Shown: one piece after another, positions 54,235-62,717 of the stretch
How the letters are laid out: each line of letters opens with the position of its first letter
How positions within the stretch are numbered: position 1 is the first letter of the stretch
Source: RBG-16-34-14 sp963727535
GTDB taxonomy: Bacteria; Bacteroidota; Ignavibacteria; Ignavibacteriales; Ignavibacteriaceae
Direction: 5' to 3'
DNA: 64,000 nt
Assembly: GCA_963727535.1 (NCBI GenBank)
Contig: CAVSGR010000006.1
Location: 1,488,001-1,552,000, forward strand
Made by a program: the position numbers and the translations under genes
The notes under the pieces: generated by a model
What the model was told of the DNA's origin: nothing
Seen by the model: the letters and a program-made list of their open reading frames with translations, nothing else
Database searches by the model: none

Positions 54235-56619
54235 ATGAATAAATATTTTTTAGTTATAATTCTTCTTATTACTAATACTTTTCTATTCTCGCAGGATTTA
54301 TCAAAAGTATCTTTTGATAAAGAGTCCGGCAAAAATTCCGAGACATATTGTTCATTTACTTTTGATGGTTCCTGGTGCTGGTTTTCAGACCAGCGAGCGG
54401 TTTATTATGAAGGAAAACATAAACGTACCTACGCTGGATGGGTTGATAGCCATGGTGATGTAACGGTTGGATATTATGATCAAGAAACTGCGGAAATAAA
54501 AACGGTTGTTCTGGAAGACAACTACCAGGTTGACGATCATGTGTGCCCGGCACTTCTTTTCTCACCTGAAGGAAAGTTAATGGTATTTTTTACCAAACAT
54601 GGCGGTCCAAATCCAATTTTGCTTTTTAAAATGAAAAATCCAGAGGATATAAATTACTGGACCAGACATGAGCTGTTTCTCAATGATATGGAAAAATATA
54701 AAGAGTTTAAGAATACAAGCACTTATGTAAATCCTGTCTTATTAAAAAACGAAAACAACCGGATATATCTTTTTTGGCGGGGCGTTGATAATAAACCTAA
54801 CTTTTCTTTTTCTAATGATATGGGAGAAACCTGGAGCAAAAGCAGAATTTTTATTTTGCCCGATCGTATTTATCCGCTTCGCAGACCATACGTAAAAGTA
54901 ACTTCTAATGGAAAAGATAAAATTATGTTTGCCTTTACAGATGGACATCCTAGAAATGAAAAAGATAACAGCATCTACTTTATGTATTATAAAAATGGGG
55001 CTTTATATAATGTTGAAGGGAAAAAAATCAGCTCGCTCGGTAGGAAACCGTTAAAACCGAGAGAAACATCGGTTGTTTATGATGCAAGGATAACCGGACA
55101 GAAAGCATGGATTTGGGATGTTGCAATGGATAAAAAGGAAAATCCTGTATTAGTCTATGTTAAGTTTCCGAATGACTCTGCCCATATTTATTGTTATTCA
55201 AAATGGAATGGGAAAAAATGGATAACGAGTAATTTAATTAATTCGGGAAAATGGTTCCCTAAAACTGAGCCGGGTAAAATTGAAGGAGAACCGAATTATT
55301 CTGGCGGGATAGTAATAGATCATGAAAACACTAATGAAGTTTATCTGTCTGCTTATAGAGATTCTGTTTTTGAAATAGAAAAATGGACAAGATCAGATAA
55401 ATTAAACTGGCGGATCGAAGCCATCACAAAGAGTTCGTCGAAGGATAATGTAAGACCATTTGCTGTAAGAAATGCCCAGGAAGGAAATCCTTTACAAGTT
55501 CTCTGGTTGCAAAATACAAATTATATCCACTATACAAATTTTGCTGTCTCGATAAAAATGAGTATCCAATCCCCTGAAATTAATAATCCATTTGATCCGG
55601 AAGATATAAAAAATATTATGCGTCAAACTGCTGACTGGCAATTAACAAATCCTTTTACGAAAAGCTCCAGAATAGATTGGCATTGGGCTGCATTTTATAT
55701 CGGATTGGAAACTCTTTATGAAACAACAAAAGAAGACAGGTATTTGAATGAAATGATTAATATAGGACAATCATTTAAATGGAAATTATTGCCCGATATT
55801 TACCATGCCGACCGGTTAGCTATTGCCGATGTTTATGCCTGGCTTTATGAATTGAAAAAAGATCCGGAAATGATTGATAAAGCACGTTGTGCTATGGATA
55901 TTCATTTAGCCCGTAGTGTTAAACCTGATGTTCGCTTTGAAGGTAATGATTATAGATTTGAGTGGTGGACATGGTGTGATGCACTTTTTATGGCGCCACC
56001 TTCTTTTGCAAGAATGTATGAGGCAACAGGAGATACTTCATATCTAAATTATGCAATTCGGCATTGGTGGATAACTTCAGACTATCTTTATTCTAAAGAA
56101 GATAGTCTATTTTTCAGAGATGACAGATTTTTTGATAAAAAATCTTCGAACGGTAAAAAAATATTCTGGGGGCGTGGGAACGGATGGGTAATTGGGGGGC
56201 TGGCGAGAATGCTTAACATAATTCCCGAATCAAATTCTTCAAGGAAAAAATTTGAAGAACAGTTTAAACAAATGGCTTATAAGTTACTTTCCCTGCAGAG
56301 AAAAGAAGGACTTTGGACTGCAAGTTTGTATGATCCTGAAGAACTGCCTTTAGGGGAATCGAGTGGGAGTAGCTTCTTCACTTTTGCTCTTGCCTGGGGT
56401 ATAAACAATGGTATTCTTGATAAAAAAGTTTTTGAGCCGGCAGTAAAAAAAGCCTGGGCTGCCCTTTGCGGAAATGTGAATGATTGGGGAAGATTAGGTT
56501 ATGTTCAGCAGGTTGCAGGAGATCCTTATCCTTTTTATGAAAATCAATGGCAGGTTTATGCTACAGGAGCTTTTTTACTTTGCGGCAGGGAAATGATAAA
56601 GTTATTAAATAATGATTAA
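54235..56619 (+). CDS. BNR_4 propeller fused to GH105 unsaturated uronyl hydrolase
   Basis: Two enzymes in one exported chain (signal about 1-20, ending LFSQD). About 35-440 is a BNR_4-type propeller: GSWCWFSDQRAVYYEGK near 44, TYAGWVDSHGDVTVGYYD near 63, VDDHVCPALLFSPEG with His102, FFTKHGGPN near 116. The GH145/PL42 families, acting on rhamnose-alpha-1,4-glucuronate caps of arabinogalactan, have this fold and a catalytic His in a DDH motif. About 455-790 is GH105: NIMRQTADWQLTNP near 462, WTWCDALFMAPPSFARMYEA with catalytic Asp582, WGRGNGWVIGG near 645. GH105 removes 4,5-unsaturated uronates. If the propeller is a lyase, its product is the next domain's substrate. Domain assignment is firm, lyase activity is inference. 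Confidence 0.85.
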   Translation: MNKYFLVIILLITNTFLFSQDLSKVSFDKESGKNSETYCSFTFDGSWCWFSDQRAVYYEGKHKRTYAGWVDSHGDVTVGYYDQETAEIKTVVLEDNYQVDDHVCPALLFSPEGKLMVFFTKHGGPNPILLFKMKNPEDINYWTRHELFLNDMEKYKEFKNTSTYVNPVLLKNENNRIYLFWRGVDNKPNFSFSNDMGETWSKSRIFILPDRIYPLRRPYVKVTSNGKDKIMFAFTDGHPRNEKDNSIYFMYYKNGALYNVEGKKISSLGRKPLKPRETSVVYDARITGQKAWIWDVAMDKKENPVLVYVKFPNDSAHIYCYSKWNGKKWITSNLINSGKWFPKTEPGKIEGEPNYSGGIVIDHENTNEVYLSAYRDSVFEIEKWTRSDKLNWRIEAITKSSSKDNVRPFAVRNAQEGNPLQVLWLQNTNYIHYTNFAVSIKMSIQSPEINNPFDPEDIKNIMRQTADWQLTNPFTKSSRIDWHWAAFYIGLETLYETTKEDRYLNEMINIGQSFKWKLLPDIYHADRLAIADVYAWLYELKKDPEMIDKARCAMDIHLARSVKPDVRFEGNDYRFEWWTWCDALFMAPPSFARMYEATGDTSYLNYAIRHWWITSDYLYSKEDSLFFRDDRFFDKKSSNGKKIFWGRGNGWVIGGLARMLNIIPESNSSRKKFEEQFKQMAYKLLSLQRKEGLWTASLYDPEELPLGESSGSSFFTFALAWGINNGILDKKVFEPAVKKAWAALCGNVNDWGRLGYVQQVAGDPYPFYENQWQVYATGAFLLCGREMIKLLNND

Positions 56620-56631
56620 AATTTTTTTTTG

Positions 56632-56814
56632 ATGAAAAAGATATTTGAGATTTTTTTATTTCTTTTAATTATTGATTTTACTGCTCCTTCACAAAATGAA
56701 AAAGCCAATTATAGAGAATCAGAAATCCTCGATTATACCTTGCCTGATCCGTTAATAATGATAGTTAAAGACAAAGAATTATGGCTGAACCAAAGGCGAT
56801 CAGATATTCATTAA
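56632..56814 (+). pseudogene. remnant of a CE15-like glucuronoyl/xylan esterase
   Basis: A 60-codon frame with a signal peptide (KKIFEIFLFLLIIDFTAPSQ) and then NYRESEILDYTLPDPLIM and NQRRSDI, which look like the conserved start of CE15-type esterases (YTLPDPL...RR.EI), normally about 400 aa. It ends at TAA 56812 and only about 40 bp remain before the next gene, so the catalytic part is gone. Probably a deletion leftover rather than a small functional protein. Confidence 0.6.
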
Positions 56815-56853
56815 AAGCTTTTAATAATTTCATAATATCTAATGGAGAGGTGT

Positions 56854-57216
56854 ATGAATACCAGAGCGCTAAGTGCCAGGAGAACATTTAAGAAATTTTC
56901 ATTAATCATTTGTTTTTTATTACTCTTTTTACAAACTCATGCTCAAACAAAGCCGGAACTTAAATTTGATAAAAACGGAAAGTTTAAAATTGTGCAGTTT
57001 ACAGATGTTCATCTTAAGGTTGAAAATAAACCTAGATGCGACAGTGTTATGAATACAATTTCGTCTTTAGTTGAGAGTGAGAAACCGGATCTTGTAGTAT
57101 TTACAGGTGATATCGTCACTTCTGAATTTGTTGAGAAAGCGTGGCTAAGGGTAACGGCACCAATAAGTAACGCCGGAATTCCATGGGCTGTTGTGTTCGG
57201 GAATCATGATCATTGA
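56854..57216 (+). CDS. exported calcineurin-like metallophosphoesterase, N-terminal part (frameshifted)
   Basis: Start at ATG 56854 after GGAGAGG (56844-56850); an ATG at 56842 overlaps that site. Signal peptide ending FLQTHAQT. Metal motifs in order: FKIVQFTDVHLK near 53 (DxH), PDLVVFTGDIVTSEF near 88 (GD) and WAVVFGNHDH near 111 (GNHD). One surplus T at 57213-57214 makes the stop TGA; without it the reading is GNHDHEHGYTNKQIM, which continues the domain. Substrate (phosphomonoester or diester) unknown. Confidence 0.85.
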   Translation: MNTRALSARRTFKKFSLIICFLLLFLQTHAQTKPELKFDKNGKFKIVQFTDVHLKVENKPRCDSVMNTISSLVESEKPDLVVFTGDIVTSEFVEKAWLRVTAPISNAGIPWAVVFGNHDH

Positions 57217-57898
57217 ACATGGTTATACAAATAAGCAGATAATGAATTATCTTGAAACGCTTCCCTTTAATTATTCTGAGCCCGGACCTGAAAACATTTC
57301 CGGAGTTGGAAATTATGTGCTTCGAATAAGGGCTTCTAATTCAGATACACTAAAGGCGCTCCTATATTGTATTGATTCGAATGCTTACACAGGGGAAAAA
57401 GATATTGATGAATTAGGTAAATATGATTGGATTAAGTTTGATCAAATTCAATGGTACAGAGAACAGAGTAAATTTTATACTCAGCGAAATAGAATGGAAC
57501 CATTGCCTGCTTTAGCTTTCTTTCATATTCCTTTACCTGAATTCGACTTAATTGGAAAATTCCAGACTACAATTGGCAATAGAGACGAAAATGTATCCTC
57601 GCCAAAAATTAATTCGGGGATGTACTGTGCTTTTTTAGAATCGAAGGATGTAATGGGTGTCTTCTGCGGACATGATCATAATAATAATTATATCGGTACC
57701 CTAAACAATATTTGTCTTGCATACGGATGTAAAACAGGAAAAAATGCTTACGGTAAATTAGATAAGGGCGGACGGGTGATAGTATTATACGAAGGTCAAA
57801 GAAAATTTGATACATGGATTCATACAACAAATGATTCTGTAAAATATTTTGTTACTTACCCTGACTCGTTCAATAGAGACAATCAAAAAATCCAATAG
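57191..57898 (+). CDS. metallophosphoesterase, C-terminal part (frameshifted)
   Basis: Second half of the gene at 56854, truly coding from about 57214 (EHGYTNKQIMNYLETLPFNY). It carries the remaining metal ligands: FFHIPLPEFDLI near 111 and VFCGHDHNNNY near 158 (GHxH). The joined protein of about 345 aa matches secreted calcineurin-like phosphoesterases often found beside sugar-degradation genes in Bacteroidota. It could remove phosphate substituents, which would fit a phosphomannose-type GH92 nearby, but this is only suggestive. Confidence 0.83.
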   Translation: MCSGIMIIEHGYTNKQIMNYLETLPFNYSEPGPENISGVGNYVLRIRASNSDTLKALLYCIDSNAYTGEKDIDELGKYDWIKFDQIQWYREQSKFYTQRNRMEPLPALAFFHIPLPEFDLIGKFQTTIGNRDENVSSPKINSGMYCAFLESKDVMGVFCGHDHNNNYIGTLNNICLAYGCKTGKNAYGKLDKGGRVIVLYEGQRKFDTWIHTTNDSVKYFVTYPDSFNRDNQKIQ

Positions 57899-57918
57899 CT
57901 CAAATCGATTATGTGTTT

Positions 57919-59880
57919 ATGAAAAGTAGCATCAATATAATTTTGTTATTCCTTTTTATAGGTATTTTATATTGTAACGCAACTGGACAAACAATGCGTA
58001 ACTTGCTATGTGGAAAAATCACAGGACAAGAGTTACAAACAATTCTTATACCTCAAGCTGATTGGAAACCGTTCCCTTCGATTAAAGAACGAAAAGAATG
58101 GGAGAAAGTATCTGAAAAAATTAGAAACTTATATATTGAAAATGGAGAACAATATTTGGGAAAGCCATGGAAACAATTACCAGCTACTCTTTTTCTTGAG
58201 TTTGTAAGAAACGGGAACCGTTATCATTACCAATCGGTTTATTCTGATAGAAGAGTTCAGTTGGAAAGTCTTGTGATGGCTGAAATTTTTGAAAACAAGG
58301 GAAGGTTTATTGATGATATAGTTAACGGAGTTTGGGCAATCTGCGAAGAATCTTTCTGGGGTGTGCCGGCACATTTAAATCATCAGCGGAAAGGTTTTGG
58401 TTTGCCGGATATTACTGATCCGGCTATTGATTTGCATGCGGCAGAAACAGGAGCTTTGCTCGCATATGTTTATTATTTCTTTGCAAACAAATTAGATGAA
58501 GTTTCTCCCAGGATAGCGGAAAGAATTATTGAAGAAGAAAATAGACGTATTATTAATCCTTACTTAGCAAGAGATTTTTCGTGGGAAGGCAGAGGTAAAA
58601 ATGCAAGAGTAAACAATTGGAATCCATGGATTAATTCAAATCTTTTAGCAATTGTATTATTCTTAGAGAAGGATGTTCAAAAGAGAAATAATATTGTTTA
58701 CCAAATTTTACAAAGTCTTGATGTTTTTATAAATGGTTATCCGGATGATGGTGCTTGTGATGAAGGACCAACTATCTGGTCACATGCCGCTGGGGCAATG
58801 TCTAACGCACTAGAAATTTTATATTCTGCATCCAACAGTAAAATTAATATATATAATGAACCGGTCATTCAAAAAATGGGACAGTATATTTACAAAGTAT
58901 GGATTGCTGATGAATATTATGTGGATTTCGCTGATGGAAGTGCAATTGTAAATCCGGATGCCGGAATGATATATCGCTATGGAAAAAGAATAAATGATTC
59001 TCTGTTAGTTGGTTTTGGTGCATTACTTGGCAAGCAGCAAAAAATATCGGAATCGCTAAATTTATCACCATCTGGTTCGTTGAATAATACCTTGCTGGAT
59101 TTATTTTTAACTGATGAAATTAATAATGATAAAGTGATTGAGCCCTTTTCCTCTGAATTTTGGATGCCTGACAGAGAGATAATGACTGCAAGGTCATTTC
59201 CTAACTCATCTAAAGGTTTATATATAGCAGCAAAAGGGGGAAATAATGCGGAAAATCATAATCATAATGATGTTGGAAATTTTATTATTTATAGTGACGG
59301 TAAACCTGCAATTATCGATGTTGGAGTTGGGACTCATACTAAAAAAACGTTCGGTGAAAATCGTTATGATATCTGGACTATGCAATCACAATATCACAAT
59401 TTACCAACGATAAACGGAGTTCAGCAACAATATGGTAAAGAATATCGGGCAGAAAATGTCAATTTCTCGAGTAACAAAAATGAAGTCAATTTCTCACTTG
59501 ATATTGCAAAATCTTATCCGGCTGAAGCCAGTGTGAGCTCCTGGAAAAGAGATATAAACTTCATCAGAAATTCCAAAATAATCCTTTCGGAAAAATATTT
59601 ATTAAATGAATGGAAGAAACCTTTTAGATTAAATTTTATTACGCCACTGAAATGTGATACATCTGTCCAGGGTAAAGTAATTTTATTCGACTCTGCCGAT
59701 AAATCCACAAAGTATCAAATGGTTTATGATTCTAAAAAGTTTCTTGTAAACATCGATATAATAAAACTTGATGATGAGAATCTAAAGTCTGTTTGGGGAG
59801 ATGAATTGGAGCGGGTGGTGTTCATTTCAAAGAAAAAGTCATTAATAGGAAATCATAAGATTGTGATTTCAAAAATATAA
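57919..59880 (+). CDS. heparinase II/III-like polysaccharide lyase
   Basis: Start at ATG 57919 (an in-frame GTG at 57913 is the alternative), followed by a signal peptide (ILLFLFIGILYCNATGQ). About residues 40-370 are an alpha-helical toroid with IYLENGEQYLG-like helices and the clusters WAICEESFWGVPAHLNHQ near 142 and NNWNPWINSNLLAIVLF near 233. The heparinase II/III beta-domain includes NAENHNHNDVGNFIIYSDGK near 448, TIWTMQSQYHNLPTINGVQQ-type sequence near 488. These supply His/Asn residues typical of PL12/PL15/PL17/PL21-like lyases. It probably depolymerises or trims a uronate-containing glycan by beta-elimination. Exact PL family not assigned. Length (654 aa) is normal. Confidence 0.8.
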   Translation: MKSSINIILLFLFIGILYCNATGQTMRNLLCGKITGQELQTILIPQADWKPFPSIKERKEWEKVSEKIRNLYIENGEQYLGKPWKQLPATLFLEFVRNGNRYHYQSVYSDRRVQLESLVMAEIFENKGRFIDDIVNGVWAICEESFWGVPAHLNHQRKGFGLPDITDPAIDLHAAETGALLAYVYYFFANKLDEVSPRIAERIIEEENRRIINPYLARDFSWEGRGKNARVNNWNPWINSNLLAIVLFLEKDVQKRNNIVYQILQSLDVFINGYPDDGACDEGPTIWSHAAGAMSNALEILYSASNSKINIYNEPVIQKMGQYIYKVWIADEYYVDFADGSAIVNPDAGMIYRYGKRINDSLLVGFGALLGKQQKISESLNLSPSGSLNNTLLDLFLTDEINNDKVIEPFSSEFWMPDREIMTARSFPNSSKGLYIAAKGGNNAENHNHNDVGNFIIYSDGKPAIIDVGVGTHTKKTFGENRYDIWTMQSQYHNLPTINGVQQQYGKEYRAENVNFSSNKNEVNFSLDIAKSYPAEASVSSWKRDINFIRNSKIILSEKYLLNEWKKPFRLNFITPLKCDTSVQGKVILFDSADKSTKYQMVYDSKKFLVNIDIIKLDDENLKSVWGDELERVVFISKKKSLIGNHKIVISKI

Positions 59881-60032
59881 ACCTATACAGAATCTAATGA
59901 ATTTATTTAGGAAATGTTTCCCCGCCTTTTTTTTTCGATTAATAACACTGCCCAAAATTCTTGTTTGGGACGCACTAAATCATTACCCGAATTGTGGAAG
60001 TCGGTTTTATAATTAATTTTTATGGAAGAAAT

Positions 60033-62225
60033 ATGAAGAAAATTCTCATTTACTTTTTTGCATTTTTATTAACAATTCAGTTTCGTGCAGATGTTTTTCC
60101 TCAACCCGTTAACGGGGAAACAGTACAAGATCCTGCAGAATCCGTTTATAGTTTGTTGAATAGGATTATTCCTGGGGAAACCAGTAAATTTCATTTAAGA
60201 TTGACAAAGGATGAAAATAAAAGTAATGATAATTTTGTTGTTGAAGCAAAGGGCGGAATTGTTAATATTAGTGGAAATAGTATAATAGCTTTGACAAGAG
60301 GGATATACTATTATCTTCGTACTGCCACTCACAGCATAATTACATGGAGTGGAAATCATCTTGATCTTCCTGAAATTTTGCCGGATTTTCCAGAGACTAA
60401 GGTTACAAGTCCATATAAATATCGGCTTTATTACAATGTTTGTACATTTGGTTATTCCACAGCTTTTTGGAATTGGAATCAGTGGCAAAAAGAAATTGAT
60501 TGGATGGCTCTTCATGGTATTAATATGCCACTTGCTATGATAGGCCAGGAAGTAATCTGGCAAAAAGTATGGAAGAATTTTGGAATTACCGATGAGGAAT
60601 TATCGAGATATTTTACGGGACCTGCTTTTTTGCCCTGGCACCGTATGGGTAATTTGAATGCACACGATGGTCCGCTTCCTCAAAAATATTTGGATAGTAG
60701 TGAAGTACTTCAGAAAAAAATCTTAGCCAGAATGCGTGAACTTGGAATGACCCCTGTTGTACCTGCATTCGCGGGCTACATACCTCAATCAATAATGAGA
60801 ATCATTCCTGATGGAAGTATTATTAAGATGAAACCCTGGAATAAATTTCCGCCGGAGAATGGTACATATATGCTATCACCTCTATCAAAATACTTTAAGG
60901 AAATAGGGAAAAAATTTATAGAGGAATACCGGAAGACATACGGCACTTCACACTTTTATTTAGCAGATCCTTTTGATGAAATGACTGTCCCGGTTAGTAA
61001 AGAAAATCGTTATAATGAACTTGCTGATTTCGGTAGCGCAATATTTAACTCTATTAATGCAGGTGACTCACATGGTGTTTGGTTAATGCAGGGCTGGCCT
61101 TTTAAAAATGATACAATATTTTGGAATCAACAATCTGTTAAATCTCTCATGAGAGATGTTCCTGATGATCGAATGATAATAATTGACCTGGCTAACGAAT
61201 CTTTTCATGGCTGGAAAAAATTATATGGTTTCTTTGGGAAAGAATGGATTTATAGCATAATCCATAATTATGGAGGCCATAATCAGATCTTTGGTAACCT
61301 TCCGTATTCTTCTAAAGATCCGGTTGCAATGCTTTCCGATTCAACACATGGGAATCTTATAGGTTTTGGCATCTCACCGGAAGGTATCGAACATAATGAA
61401 GTTGTTTACGAACTAATGACCGACATGGCCTGGACTAATAAATCGCCGGACATTAATAAATGGATTGCCAATTATTGTTTAGCGCGTTATGGAACTTATC
61501 CGGAAGAGATGAAAGAAGCTTGGAAATATCTATTGAGTTCGGTTTATTCCACCAGAGTAGAATTTCCCCATTATCTATATCAATTGAGACCGGGACTTAA
61601 TACATACAATGATTTCCTTACGTCTAAGGATTTTGACCACGCAGTTCAGAATTTTCTTTCTTGTTCAGACTCGTTAGAAAATAACAAACTATATCTCGAT
61701 GATGCTATCCAGTTAGTTGTTCAATATGCCAGCACCAAAACCGATTTTCTATTGAATCAGGCAATTTCCTATCACATTAGTCATCAATATGAAAAAAGAG
61801 ATGAAGCCTTCGACGATGCATTTATTTTATTGGACAAGATTGATGAATTAATTAATGTTCATCCGTTGTACAGGTTAAAAAGGTGGATTGATTTTGCAAG
61901 GAACTGGGGGAGCGACGAAAAGGAATCGGACTATTATGAATCTGATGCAAAACGCCAAATAACGACATGGGGGGGGCCTAACCTTTCCGAGTACGCTGCA
62001 AAAGTATGGAGTGGATTAATTAAAGGATATTATCTACATAGGTGGCAAAAATTTGCAGATAGTCTTCGTACAGGTGTAGATTATGATATTTATAGTTGGG
62101 AAGAAAAATGGATTAAAACACCTTTAAAAAATATGGAAATAAAAAAACCGGATGATCCAATTAAATTTGCAAAAGCTTTGATAAAAGAATCAAATAAATT
62201 TGTAATGAGTTTTCAGAGTAGGTAG
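60033..62225 (+). CDS. GH89 alpha-N-acetylglucosaminidase
   Basis: Start at ATG 60033, preceded by GGAAGAA; a GTG at 59994 would add an unlikely leader. Signal peptide ends VFPQP. The GH89 core is clear: LYYNVCTFGYSTAFWNWNQW near 131, ALHGINMPLAMIGQEVIWQK near 158, WHRMGNLNAHDGPLP near 204, YLADPFDEM with Glu316, and IIDLANESFHGW with Glu389, the pair expected as acid/base and nucleophile. It then has GGHNQIFGNLP and GISPEGIEHN. It removes terminal alpha-linked GlcNAc (heparan-type or mucin-type). 731 aa is normal. A 6-bp hairpin, CCCAAA...TTTGGG, lies at 59951-59969 in the spacer before it, without a T-run. Confidence 0.94.
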   Translation: MKKILIYFFAFLLTIQFRADVFPQPVNGETVQDPAESVYSLLNRIIPGETSKFHLRLTKDENKSNDNFVVEAKGGIVNISGNSIIALTRGIYYYLRTATHSIITWSGNHLDLPEILPDFPETKVTSPYKYRLYYNVCTFGYSTAFWNWNQWQKEIDWMALHGINMPLAMIGQEVIWQKVWKNFGITDEELSRYFTGPAFLPWHRMGNLNAHDGPLPQKYLDSSEVLQKKILARMRELGMTPVVPAFAGYIPQSIMRIIPDGSIIKMKPWNKFPPENGTYMLSPLSKYFKEIGKKFIEEYRKTYGTSHFYLADPFDEMTVPVSKENRYNELADFGSAIFNSINAGDSHGVWLMQGWPFKNDTIFWNQQSVKSLMRDVPDDRMIIIDLANESFHGWKKLYGFFGKEWIYSIIHNYGGHNQIFGNLPYSSKDPVAMLSDSTHGNLIGFGISPEGIEHNEVVYELMTDMAWTNKSPDINKWIANYCLARYGTYPEEMKEAWKYLLSSVYSTRVEFPHYLYQLRPGLNTYNDFLTSKDFDHAVQNFLSCSDSLENNKLYLDDAIQLVVQYASTKTDFLLNQAISYHISHQYEKRDEAFDDAFILLDKIDELINVHPLYRLKRWIDFARNWGSDEKESDYYESDAKRQITTWGGPNLSEYAAKVWSGLIKGYYLHRWQKFADSLRTGVDYDIYSWEEKWIKTPLKNMEIKKPDDPIKFAKALIKESNKFVMSFQSR

Positions 62226-62489
62226 AAATATTGTAAGAAACAGTAATAGCCTTTCTTATTGCTTTAATTGTGCCTTCTTAAACTGCTTATGATTTCTGAC
62301 AGAATACTTATACTTTTTTTTTGTCAATAAAAGTGTGTTTCAAATTTCTCAATTATATTTAGGTCAAAGTTGGATATCATTTAGATCATAAATTATTGGA
62401 AATAACATTAATAATGGGATTACTATATATGCCTAAAGAATTGCCGAATTATGATTTTTTAGTGTAAATAACTCATTAAAATATGTTTT

Positions 62490-62522
62490 ACTCAGAGACC
62501 AGTATTTTGAACGCTAAAACCA
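62490..62522 (+). promoter_or_regulatory. candidate operator: 12-bp direct repeat, 21-bp period (copy before TonB receptor)
   Basis: Half-sites ACTCAGAGACCA (62490-62501) and ACGCTAAAACCA (62511-62522), starts 21 bp apart. They match those at 20852 and 20873 in 10 and 10 of 12 positions; the surrounding TTTTACTC and trailing GCA are also identical and the spacing is the same. It lies 196 bp before the receptor start and about 22 bp before a -7-like TATTTTTT. The likely binding protein is the HTCS (inference). Confidence 0.65.
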
Positions 62523-62538
62523 GCATAAACTTTAAATA

Positions 62539-62557
62539 GATGCTATTTTTTAGCATC
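62539..62557. repeat. perfect inverted repeat GATGCTA-TTTTT-TAGCATC
   Basis: Seven-base arms with a five-T spacer. The TAGCAT sequence also occurs in the promoter-like blocks before GH31 and PL8 (minus strand, near 43011 and 45531). As RNA it would be a weak hairpin without a following T-run, so a protein site or chance is more likely than a terminator. Confidence 0.4.
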
Positions 62558-62717
62558 CGAGTAAAGGTTAATGTTTTTAAGGGCATTTAGATTATTAATC
62601 TTTAAGAAAGTAAATATGTCGACAAATTTTATATTTTTATATTTTTTTAATCCGAATTGCAATTTCCTGTTTTATAAAAATAATACTCCACCAATAGAAA
62701 ATTAAGAGAAGGAAACA

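Larger units (their letters stand above)
62226..62717. other. long regulatory spacer before the TonB receptor
   Basis: A 492-bp AT-rich gap. It holds the operator repeat at 62490-62522, a perfect inverted repeat at 62539-62557, TATTTTTT (62544-62551, one base off TAnnTTTG), and a ribosome site GAAGGA before the receptor start. No gene is visible. The first 100 bp contain a weak AAGAAA/TTTCTT hairpin and a later T run that might end the GH89 transcript. Confidence 0.5.

Noticed and set aside
30873..57214. Programmed ribosomal frameshifting in the five split genes
   Set aside because: The five break sites share no slippery heptamer, downstream pseudoknot or common sequence, and the families are normally single-frame.
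59951..59969. CCCAAA/TTTGGG hairpin as terminator before GH89
   Set aside because: Only six base pairs, no T-run after it, and close to the next start; too weak to call.
62539..62557. GATGCTA/TAGCATC inverted repeat as intrinsic terminator
   Set aside because: AT-rich seven-base stem without a following T-run; listed only as a repeat.
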